A stretch of 64,000 bases of DNA from Planococcus citri (Eukaryota > Arthropoda > Insecta > Hemiptera > Pseudococcidae): the NCBI RefSeq assembly GCF_950023065.1, contig NC_088679.1:39184001-39248000 (forward strand), in the 5' to 3' direction. Shown here one piece after another: positions 10,543 to 22,600 of this stretch; position 1 is the stretch's first letter; each line of letters begins with the position of its first letter. A program made the position numbers and the translations under genes. The notes under the pieces were generated by a model. The model was given only the letters and a program-made list of their open reading frames with translations, searched no databases and was not told where the DNA came from.

Positions 10543-13500
10543 TGTGAGCTTTGAATGTCGTAATTATGAAATGAATTTAAACCTCTTTATTTGATTTTTT
10601 TCACAATCTTCAGCCGGATCGATTCTATCTTTGTTAATTTTACTGTTTTGTTTTATGTATTAGGTACTATTTTCCCCCTTATTTTCTAGTAAAATGTGAA
10701 CTTTTTCACGCAACGTGATTTATACATTATGTACTTTCACCAAGGTATTTGTTTTCATCTTGATGAATATTATTTGGTATAGGTAGGTATAAAAAAAAGG
10801 AGAGAAAAGAATAACGGAAAGCTTCAAATTTAGTTTTGTCTCATAAACTTGAAGATAATAATTATGGTTGATGTAATTATCACACCAAAGCATTACTTTA
10901 ACGCAAAAAGGTTTCAAATGATAAAACTTATTATGTGTCAGTTTAGATATTTTGGACATTTCAGTTTACCTGCACGTCTAGAATAATCAGAGACGCTTTA
11001 ATCGTACCACTGTTCTCTTAGGTCTACGTGATAATACTAATTAAAGGCTACCTAAAGTACGTTTTGTTAAAACTAATTGTTTCGAAAGTTTTTGCCAGCA
11101 TAAAATAGTTGCTTTACCTACCAGATTCGAAATTTAAATTTAGCTATTTCTCAAAAGGCAACTACACAGGTTGAGCACCATTTTAAAATTTATTTCAAGG
11201 CAAAAACTCGCAGCTTGATTCAAAATTTTTCATTTATCACCTACTAATAAAAATTACAACTGTCCACACAGTTGGAAAAATGAAAGTAAAATCAATATTA
11301 AAGTTAATTACCCCCCCCCACTATTTTGAAACACCATCCAGCTTCAGATACTCCATAACTTTCGAACAGCAGATTATTCTCAAATTATCTGTTTTCATAG
11401 GTGTTAATAAAATTGCATAGCCAGTTTGCCGTAAAAACGATACCTACTGAAAAATCTATATTGGGCTTTCATTTCAACTCGAATCAGAAAAAATAACGGT
11501 TTTCCGATTTCACTCAACTTTTTCAACTAATTCCCAGTGACCTCCGCCATTTTGATCTCATCCCTCCAAAAGTAATTGGGCATCGTAATTTTTACGAACT
11601 TGCAATTTTTGGGAAGCACGTCAAAATGGTTGCTCGTCTCGTAGACACCTCAAGACTGTTTGAATTCAGAACAGTGTTGTAAAGAGAACAGCGTGGAAAT
11701 TCGAAATTCGAAATTTTAAAAGCTCAAAACTGAACTTGGTGAAAGCAAAACTTTTCAAGAAGAACACTTCAGTTGGATTGCATACCGTAATTTAAATGTT
11801 TGAAAAAATTGCATGAAATCCTTTTGTATTCTCTCATTAACAATACCTACAAATTTTTATAAATGAAATTTCAACAAGTGGAGAGATTGGGGATAGGAGA
11901 GGAGGAGGGAGTAATAGATAAAACTACGAAGACCCAACAACTTGGATCAAAATTCAGATAAATCTTGATAAATACGCATTAGTACTGATTTGAAAATAAT
12001 GCTAAATACGAATTTTGACCTTTTTTTCCAATCCGATCCTTCTGACCATCTACTCCATCAGTGCTCTTGAAAAAGGCCGAAATACATAAGAAGGTACTGG
12101 TACCTATATTAAAAAATCAAAAATGACATGTAACGCATTATTTTTTCGGTTTTCAAGCGTATACTGACATGAGTTCGAATATCGACTTATTTTTTTGAAT
12201 ATAATCCCTCAATTTTCTATTTTTGAAAAAAAAAGTTTAAAATGAATTAAAATGTGACGGAATATCGACCTGGCTATTTTTTTTTTTTTTTTTTTTGGAA
12301 ATAATTCCTGATCTCTCAGAGCTCTTTTACCCCCCCCCCCCATCCACCTTCTTTTCGCAATTTGAAAAAAGTTTAAAATAAATAAAAATATGACGGAATA
12401 CTTCGATCTCTGCTACAAATAATTTTAGGTTGCCCAGTTCAAATAGCTACCTGTTCATTTCTTAGTTAAGCTCTCAGTCTGCTCCAAGACGAGCCCTTCC
12501 CCAGTTTGAAAAAAGTAGGAGACTAAATTTTTCTAAGAAAATTATATTTTCAAATTTTGGAGCAAAACATTGCTCCTTCCTACTAATCATTCGAGTGCTT
12601 AAATCTGTATTTTCTCCCTTGATCAAAAAAAAAAAAAAAAAATACTCTGTAAACGTGGGGAAAAATTAAACGGCTTCAAAAAAAAATTCGTTAATGATTG
12701 AAAACTAAAATAATTTCACACAGTATTTCAGCAAATAATCAGAAGTGTAAAATTTACAACCCACCTTCTCGAATAAATTTCTTATCCAGTTCCTAAAATA
12801 CTGTACTTGAGATCCATGTCATTACCTTATTGTTCTTTTTTCTTTAGCCAAAACCCATCATCCACACGCCTCACTGTCAAATTATGCAATTAGAACGAAG
12901 CTAGGATACTAACGCATTACTTTTCAGACAATTTCAGCGAAATTAATTCGTGTAAAACGTACTGCTTGTACCAAGTAAGTACCTACGTAGTATAAGATGC
13001 CGCAGCTGATTCACGAGAAATTGCAAAGTGAAAATTATTTAGTAAAAGTTAAGAGTTGGTTTTCGGGAGTACTAACGAAATTAGGAAAAACTTTGAGTTT
13101 CGTTTGACTTTTCAAGTTACTAGCATCTGAAGAAGTATGTAGGTATTTTTAAGTTTTCGAAAAGTAGTACATTTCACTCGTAACGAATAACGTTAAATTA
13201 TCATAAATTAAACCTGCCATTCTTTTCACAATTGTATTTAAATTCGATATGACGACAATAGAAACTAGAAAGCCGTTACCAAAAAATGTTACTTAAGTGG
13301 ATATTTGCATAAACGTATAGAAAAGAACATATAACTCGCTAGTAGCTTCAAGTAGGTACCTATCAATTTTACCAATAGAATTAGACAAATTTGCAAGTTT
13401 CATAAAATGCAATAAAAAACCGACAGAGTCTCGTTGACTCTCACCTTTTTAAAGATTTTAGTTTCGGATTAAAACCCGCCAAAACAAAAAAAAAAAATAA

Positions 13501-15857
13501 AATAAGAATGATTAATATTCCATGCTATTCTTTCTTTTGTACTACATGAGCTTTTATTATACTAATTTCAAGTCAAATCAATTGCGGACGCTGTAATGGT
13601 GGTTTTTTTATTACGCTTAAAAAACCGTAAAATAACGACTTAAAACTTACTAAATAAGTTAAAGGCTTTAAAAGCTTATTTTATGTTTTTTTGAAAAAGC
13701 TGCCACTATGACAATAAGGGTTTTATATACTCTTTTTTTTAGCATAGAAGTTGAAAATGTATTTTTAAGAGTTTTATATGGTGCATTGAAGTCGTGAACT
13801 TTTATCGGCTCGTCTTTTTTTTTCATTATAATATGTACGGTACGTAACGTTTTCATTTTTATTTTAAAATTTACTTCTTACTCCTTTACAATAGTATTTA
13901 GGTACATATCACATTGTAATTTAGGGGGGGAAATTGTCAAGCTGGTGAGAAAGACATTTTATAATTCGGCAAAAGCGAGTCGTAATTTTCATAATTCACT
14001 TCCATTACAAAAATCTTTCACTATCAACGACTGGCTTATAGGTGTTCAGGTCTGGGTACATTAAAAATCAAATATTTCAGTACTTTTGAACAAGGTATCA
14101 TTTTCGAATTTGTCATAAAAGATGAACGCCTCGATGTAAAACATTGGAGAACACCTACAGTGAACGTTGGCAAGTTTTCTGCATAATGTAACCTTTTAAA
14201 AATTGAAGTGAATGCTTGAAACAAGTACCGGGGAATTCTGGAAAATATTTAAACGCCTCCAGTGTCAAATCGAATTAAGAATTTTCCATCACATTCATTG
14301 TACGTTATCGACAACAGAGGTAAAAATTTTAAAACGTATTGTTAACGCTGGTCGCTTTTTTGTTTTGCTTTTTTTCGTATTTTTGCGATACACGTTCGAA
14401 TACAACAATAGATTTATGGATAAAAAAAATAATAAAAGAAAGCAACTCAGAAAATGACTGAGTACCCACTTGACATCTTCGATGACTATTAAAACTCTTG
14501 CAAAACAGAAACAAAGCCTTGCACGCTTTCACGACGATAAAATTTGCCTTCTATTTTAATAAAAGGGTTACACAATCAAAAGAGTTCGAACTTTCTTTCA
14601 TTTTATTCAAAACACACCATACAATGGAAACTTTTCTTAAAAACACTACTACACCATTAATAATAATTTTTACCCAGAAGTAATATTCAGTGGCTTGCGT
14701 GGTGGTGAAACTTACAGAAGGAGAAAAAAAACTACAGGTTGTATTCTGAAAAAAAATCGCCCAAAAGAAACACCGGAAACTGAAAGTTGTACCGGATTGA
14801 TTTTTTTATAAAGGAGAAAACACGACTCCCCCTCCCCCGCCCCGCGATCAGCAACGGTCGAGTATTCTGTAGGGTTTCAAGTATCAGCGCGTTCACTTGT
14901 GCTTAAAATATCGTCCTGTGATCGAGATGGAGACAATATCTTCGAAATTTAATTTCAATTATGTACCTCGCATGCGTAACTTACCAAACGTGACAATGGA
15001 TGATTCTCCAGGAATTTAAAATTTTACAGATAGGTAGTGAATATAGGTAAAGACAATCTTGAAATAACACAAAATTGAAAATGTATGAAAATTATCAAAC
15101 CATAAAAAAATAACTGTAGAAAGAAAAAAAATCACCGATAAATTTTTACTTTTCCAACGGCATCATCTCGAACTGGTACAGTATACTTACATACACATGA
15201 TTGGTAGTTGGTACATGATTCATTGGAAAGACTTTACTTCGGAGAGCATTTTTGATTCATTCACCAAGATTAAAAAGTTCAAAACGTTGCTACACGCTGT
15301 TTAAAGTGTAAGTATAAAATTGTGTCAGTTTTGGCAAATTAGAATTCAGCGTTTTAAAATTAATCAAATTGACATGAAAATATTATGTAGTTCAAAAATT
15401 TTTAAAAATTTATAAAATTCCACAATTTTTCCAAGAAGTTGTCAAAACATTGAAAAAATCTACCTATAAATGGCTGAAAATTAAGAAAAATGTGATAAAA
15501 TGAAAAAATTATGAAGTAAGATGAAAAAGTACCTAAACGATGAAATACTTACTATAAAAATTGAATAACATCATGCCACAAAAAATGTTCTAAAATCGTG
15601 AAAACTCGGCTAAAATTGCATAAAAATAATTAAAAACAATGTCACAAAATTTCTGAAAAATTGTCACAAAAGTTCTTTAAAATGACCTATAATCGACAGT
15701 GATATCAAAGTTTATTCAATACCTATTGGAAAAAATTACACATGCCTAATATGGAAATAATTAACTGAGCGAGCTCGACATAAAATCAGTAAAATTAATG
15801 CGAAAATTGCTGAAAATGAAGAAAAAGTTGATTACAAAATCAAAAAAAAATTTAAGT
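10543..15857. other. Intergenic region, nothing recognisable apart from low-complexity tracts
   Basis: AT-rich DNA with poly-C (around 11313 and 12331), poly-T (around 12280) and poly-A tracts, and a short tandem duplication at 12233-12407. The open frames are short and lack domain signals. I found no tRNA-like arm or gene fragment. Confidence 0.5.
12233..12407 (+). repeat. Short tandem duplication (~137-bp period)
   Basis: AGTTTAAAATGAATTAAAAT at 12233 is repeated as AGTTTAAAATAAATAAAAAT about 137 bp later. Both copies are followed by a TGACGGAATA block, and the intervening DNA includes long T and C runs. Confidence 0.5.
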
Positions 15858-16680
15858 AGATTCGTTCGCGAATGACTCGCGAAGAATCGACAAATCATTC
15901 AAAAGACTGAATCACAGTTAAATCAAATCCAGCGAAAAAGGAACAGAGCAGAGATGGAACGATTACCGATTATAATCGAGTATAGTCGATTATAATCGGT
16001 CCGATTAAATGACCGGGACATCGTCGATTAATCGGATCTTTTATTTCAGGCTTTTTGATTGGTCAATGGTACCGAACGCCCCGCATGACGTCATGTTTTT
16101 TGGCTGATTTAATCTAATTTAATCGGCCGATTATTTTGGCGATTATGCTCCGACTATTTTGAGAAAAATAATCGATGTGTCATCGATTATAATCGATTCC
16201 ATCTCTGGAACAGAGTAAAATTTTTATTTTATAAAACGTACGAATAAGAACTGAAGATGATTCGTTCGCAAACGATTTGATCAGATGCAAGAAATCGCTA
16301 CGCTGAAGAATGAATAACTAATAAATCAAATCAGATAGAAGCAAAGATAACAAAATAATCCATTTGTATCAAGTATGAACAAAAATTGGTGACTATTCGT
16401 TTGTAAACGAAATTCCTTCAGTAACAGAGAATCATTCGAGAACGACTGAATCAGATGAGAATTAAAAATCAAATTCAATTTCAATACGATAGGATAGGAC
16501 AAAGCAAAACATTCTTTAATCTACTAATACTGCCAATGAAAATTGTGAATGATTCATTCGCGAACGATTTCCTTAGAATCAACAAATCATTCGAGAACGA
16601 TCGAATTACCCCTAAACTAAATCCAGTGAAAGAGAACTAGTTCGTGAATGATTCACTCAGAGGTGAAAAAATCGTTTGCT
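15858..16680 (+). repeat. Degenerate tandem repeat with TTCGCGAA-type palindromes (~134-bp period)
   Basis: Variants of ATTCGTTCGCGAACGATT occur at 15860, 16260, 16394, 16552 and, more degenerate, near 16640. Associated segments recur too: AATCATTCGAGAACGA near 16430 and 16585, and AAATCCAGYGAAARRGAAC near 15925 and 16618. The first gap is 400 bp. Removing the 259-bp MITE and one 8-bp target copy leaves 133 bp, matching the next spacing of 134 bp. The later spacings are 158 and 88 bp, so the array is decayed. Confidence 0.65.
15949..16207. mobile_element. hAT-type MITE, 259 bp, with 8-bp target site duplication
   Basis: The element begins CAGAGATGGAACGATTA and ends in the reverse complement of CAGAGATGGAATCGATTA. 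The direct repeat GAACAGAG flanks it exactly (15941-15948 and 16208-16215). The 8-bp duplication and CA...TG termini are typical of hAT transposons. The subterminal DNA is packed with CGATTATAATCG motifs. It has no coding capacity, so it is a non-autonomous copy. Confidence 0.88.
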
Positions 16681-19600
16681 ATTGAATTTTGAATAATCAT
16701 TCAAGAGACAAATGAACCAAATCAACTTTGAGTTTTTCTAATGATTTAAACGAAATGATATGAAAGTCCTAAATACACCAAAAGACCATCTTGAAATCAA
16801 AATTTTTTTCTCAAGATTTTGATATATTGATCTCTCGCCGGGGAGATCATAAAATATATTGATCTAAAAATTTGAAATTTTTCTTATACTTATGCCTTAT
16901 TGAGTTCCTATTTTGGCTATTATAGCTCATTAGGCTTAATCAAATTCTAAATACAGTTGAAAAATTATCCATCCCCCCTTATTGCTGTCGTTTCAGTTGA
17001 CAATCATTGAATTATGAAAATACAACCGCTCAACATTTGTTGCAAAACACCTCCTACTCTTTTTTTAATTTTTAAGGTACCTTTCGCGCGTTTTTTACGA
17101 AAGTGTCGGTGGATGGCGTGGATTTGTATACAAATGGTTTCAACTTGGTAACTATCTGAATAAAGTAGAAGAACACAGTGAAGTGTAAATAAAATGAGAA
17201 ATTTAAAATGAAAACGTACCGCTTGTAAGTCATTTAAGAAGAAACCCTGCCCTAGATTTCAGGCCACGTTTAATGTTTTCCAATTCTAAAAACGAAACTT
17301 AACAAAAGCTAGCGAAAAAGATAAAATTTTCAAGAAAGCCAATAAAAAAGGGAATGTAATTAGAAAGTATACCGCAATTTCTATTTCGGATAGAAGTGAG
17401 AGAGTGTGATTGTGCCGATAAGAATTTAGGCATGGTCGTTCCCTCGGGAGCCGTATGAAAATATTTTTTCACTCCATAGTGCTATGAATATTCCGGAAAG
17501 ACTTGGAAATTCTGAAGAACGGCGCGCGCTAAAAGGCCGTTTCGTATTTATTTAAATTTATATTTGCGGTTGTTCTTACCATATAACGGTAGCCGAGGGA
17601 TGATTCATAACTGTAATAGCTAATGGCTTCGTGGAAGTGAAACGTAAAGGGAAAATACTGAGATTCGAGCCAAGACCAAGTTCAACATGTATCCCTGGTA
17701 AACAGCCAAAGAACTGCCCGTGACAGTTCTTTTTCTCTCTAAATATGCTTCGTCTTTACAACTGGAAACCTTCTAATTGAAATTATAATATAGCTCTCAC
17801 CCTTAAATAAATCAACGCTAACGTGGCGATATAGTAGCCGAAAAAAAACCACCATTAGGTGTAAATTTAGTCGTTTGAAATGCGAGCCTGGCAGAATATT
17901 AATTTTTTTCTTACCCTCGAATAAAATTATATTTTACATTCATTCGCGCATGAGGTTACAATAGGAATTTGGGTTTTTATCCTGACCCTTCCATCTCCAT
18001 TCTCCTGGGTAGGTGTGGTACTTTTTCTCTTTTTCGTACTCAGAAGGAGTAAATCATAAAACAAAAAACCTAAGGTACCTACAATGAAATGTTCACAGCG
18101 GCGTACAGGTATGTACAATTGTACATCCAAATGAAAATCTTTTTATCTAATTGCTCCCCATAGTGTATTACAACTTGTTAATATTTTATTAGATTTACAT
18201 ATTGATGACAGTAATATCTACCTACTGACAAAGGAATTTCAAAATAACCGCAAATTACGAGAGTATGCTTTAGTCAAAGACAACGAACACCTTCGTGATG
18301 GAAAATTTATGCACGATACCTGTCACCAAACGTCGTACAGTACATATGCTGACTCGTATTTTAAAACAATAAGAACGATGATCGAGCGTGAGGTTTTATT
18401 GGAAAATAAAATGAGTTTTCTTCAAAAATCGTTCGTTAGTGTTGCACACTACACAATCTCATACGAAGAATTAAAACTAATGGTCGAAAACTACTCAATT
18501 ACTCTCGCTTTATTAAGGAAAAAGGTTGATAATGGTCGGATGACGCTGCAGGGGGAAGGGAAAGGGACAAGAGGGAAGGAATTGGTGACAACTGAAATGG
18601 TATTTAATGGGACAAGATCTGTTTACGAGGCGGGTATACTGCAAGGCTATCGCAACGTTATCGCTTTCTAAGTGATGTATCGCCGTTTAAAACGAAGTTA
18701 ATTTAAAACTGCAAAAGCGAGATGTTATTTAGTCACGACGACCTTTGTAAAACTTTTACCCTGAGCATTCTCGCGTTTTTAGGAAGTCACCGAAATATCT
18801 ATACGTATTTCTGGGCTATTTACCTACTCGACTGAATATTATTGGAAATATTGGATATGTAAATATTGAAATAAAATAAGAAATATCAGAACTAAAACAA
18901 TAGGTATATGTTGTTCGATTTTCGGAACGTTGAAAAAATATCACATAGTCATCAAAAAATTTTTGCCAATAAAGTTGATTTTTTGACATTTTTGCTTAAG
19001 ATACCTCAAAAACACAAGAAATTTCATACTGAACAATTTTGTTTCCCTTCATTTTTTTCGTTTGGGTCTCTACTTTTTAAAAATAAAATTAGTTATCTAA
19101 AATACAAATACTTACAGCTTTTCAAAAAAAAAATTCACATATTTCATCACAAACAGTCTTTCTAGCTTGAATTTTCTTAACCACAAAGTTTCCTAGGAAA
19201 AAAATGTATCATCGATGAAAAAAGGTAGATCATTTTGATTTTTCATTTGCGAAGCGTACCTGTGCTTTTATGAGTAAGTATTGTTGAGATGACAAATTTT
19301 TCAACAAAAAAAATGAAAGTAAAGACGGTTTGGAGGGGGGAGCGGGAGAGGGAGTGATTCCTTCCAAAACCGATTACTTACATCTAGAAATTCTGTGGAT
19401 TGGATGAAATTTTCTAAAGCTTTTGCCCAAAGTACGCCTGCACGTGAAAAATGCTGTCCTCATTAAAACCGAATTTGCTCCCCTCCCCCAATCCTTAATA
19501 AAGAAATAAGTACTCAAGAATACCCCTATAATAGCACAATATTCATGTAATTCGAGTTGATATCTAATATTATTGCAGAAGTATCGAACTGTTTTAGAGT

Positions 19601-22600
19601 ATCGTGTAAATTTTTGGATTATCCAGTTTTTGATAAATTGTCATAACAATTGGTCGAAAATAAATTCAGCTCCAGTAAACTCGGATTAACCTTTACTTCT
19701 ATTTCAATCCTTTCACATTTTCAAAATTCGTTCCCGCCACCTCAGATCCAAAATTTCTATCAGCAACTGAATATTTTTGACAAAAAAAATCAACATTCAC
19801 GCAAATAGGTATACATCGTAGTAAAAAGCATGTCATTCAGAATTGCACAATTTTTAAAAATTAGTCTCCAAATAAAATTTAAAATTTGAACTAAGTTACG
19901 TAGAACCGATTTTGAATTGTTCCCGGACATTTCTCCAAATCCGATTTCCTGAAAGGATCATTTTCCCGATTACCTTTTCCCCAAAAACTATTTTCCCAGC
20001 ACTTACTTCCAAAATCATGAAACAATTTTATTAGGTAATAAATATGTGAGGAAGTTAGGTATCGATTTATTCGATGAGAAGTGTTATGAAGTTTTCGTCT
20101 TTCGATAGATTTTACAATATTTTTATAAGATTGTATCAATTTTTGAAAATTTTAGCGGAATCTTTAGTCATTTTTACACAATTTTGTTCATTTTTGACAA
20201 TTTTGAACAATTTATGGAATTTTTAACCATTTTTTAAATATCTTACACAGTATGTTCTTACATTGATCTATAGGAAATGTTCGTTGTTTTCAAAAATGTT
20301 GGGCATGTGACATATCTACAATTCTACATACATACAAAATGTGTAATAATCTATCTAATGGTTCTTTTCATGTAAGCACATATACCTATCCTAACTTTTA
20401 CGAAACTGAAAAATTCAAAAATCCACTGAGTAGTATCCAAAACGCCTCGAAACTAGCATCAATAATTTGAGAGGCTGAATACAGGGTATGAACCGAATTT
20501 CAGCTCTTTACCTCAATTTGACTGAATTATATTCAATTTCTTTAGTAGTAAAAAATTGACTTTTGAATTTTTAAAAATTCACCAAAAACGGATAGGTAAA
20601 TTAAATTTAATTCCTAAAATTTGGCATGCTGATACATTTTTAGGGGCTCTTCTGATTTTTCTTCGTTCGATTCAAAAATGTTCCTGTTGATTGGTAAACC
20701 TCTCTTGTTAGAATTGAAAAAAATTGCTCGTCTTTAGATAAGGCAAACAATCGTTTTCATTAAATTCATCGAAAGCCCGTTGTTAACTAGAACACAAAGA
20801 ACCATTTTTTAGGATCATGATACTCAATGTGCATTTAAACGTATTTTCAATACTACCAGGTATGTACCTAGGTCGATGCAAAAGAAGCAAGTAGGTACTA
20901 CAGGTGAGCATAAAAAAACAACAATAACCACACCAATTCAGAAAAATCTCACCACGCCGACATTCCCAATCAAATTCCCTTTTAATAGCAATCACATTAC
21001 GCCGTATGCTGCAAAATACCCCGTGTAGTAGAATTACAAATAGTCGATAATTTTTAGACCACATTCTAATTGACTTGAAAATCACCAGTAATTAGGCTTT
21101 TATTCGATAAAGCTGAACGTGAAATCTGTCAATACGTTCATTAATTCACCACCAGGCGCGGCCGGGGCGCCGATGTCGTAGCCGCCGATAATCGCAATCT
21201 CGAATGGAAGATATCACAAATGTCATTAATAAAAATGAAAATTCCTAAATCCCAACATCTCGAGTCTAAATAATTTTCAAATATATACCTAAAGCGAGAA
21301 TTAATTTTCTTTTCAAAATATTCTCACACCCCTTTGTAGTAAACTTTAAACGAGATCGAGAGACATTCAAATTATTCTTGAAGAACGTACGAAAGTCTGA
21401 AAAGCGTTATTTGTCCGAAACTCGATTAATTTCAGTTGTAGACTTGATCAGTTTAGTAAAGTTTAGGATTAAATGCAAGAGGAAAAGTAGAGGTTAAATT
21501 AAACTTAGGATGATAATAATAAAGTCATTGCAGCTTTTCATTGATTTTGTTTCTAATGAATATTCATGAAAACAACTTTACCCCGTGTTGTATACATATA
21601 CTTTTATCTATATCAATGCGTGTGTAGTTTCTAAATATAAAGTTTTTAATTTTACCTATCTACCCGATCCTAATTATTTCATATAGCTTTTAAAATCACT
21701 TTTAAAAACTTTTATAATCTTCTGCTAAAATAATGTTCAACTTTTAAACAACTAGAGGTATAAGAAAATCATTCTTAACATTTATTAAATATAATTCTCT
21801 TAAATAGGAAATATACATACTTACGAGTACTTAACCTATCTACTTAATTATAAAGGAACTGAGTTATTAAACCAATGTTAATATTAATATATCTTACTTG
21901 TTCATAGGTAGGTACTCATTTGACTAAAAGTAGGTAACTTAACGTAGGTAACAATAATGTATTTTTGGATTCAATTTCTAATAATTACGAGATACCTACC
22001 TACTATTCAAATTTACAATCAATTTGAGCGAAATTTCACAGCTAAAAAAGAAAATTAAAAGAGTAAAACAAGTGTTTGAGAAGTAGGTATACCATGAATG
22101 AATAAAAACCAAAGAAAGGAAAAAAAGCATCGCTTGGTAAAGAATTGCCCTTATTCAGTTAGCCTACTAGAGCTACCTACCTTCCCTATGCATTAGTAAA
22201 GCTGCAACGAAATTATTTTTAATAAACGTTCATTAAGTTTCTTTCTGTCGTGTGAACGCGATGAAAAATAAATTGAATTCTCGGGTCTTTTTGAAACAAA
22301 AACGCTTATTTTATAATAAACCAATTACGTATTTACACAAACACACCAAAACAAAATTATATCCACCAGGTAAAGAAAAAATTCGTTCGTATACCTACCT
22401 ACAATTTGTTCACTTTTAAATTATCGCAATTGAAACCGATACGAGAATATTTTCAAAACGAGCCAATTTTAATCTACGTTACAGAATTTGAGTATCTAAC
22501 ACTCTTTTGTACTCTAGAACTAAACTGAAACACAATTAGCAAAAAGTGTGTCTACCTACACGTACACTGAAAGCATCGAACAATTTATACCTAAACAATT

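Noticed and set aside
14040..14160. Possible element with ends AGGTGTTC/GAACACCT
   Set aside because: Only an 8-bp inverted match and no target duplication, so likely chance.
18309..18671. 120-codon open frame on the + strand in intergenic DNA
   Set aside because: No recognisable domain, signal or splice context. One frame of this length is not surprising in 17 kb of intergenic DNA.
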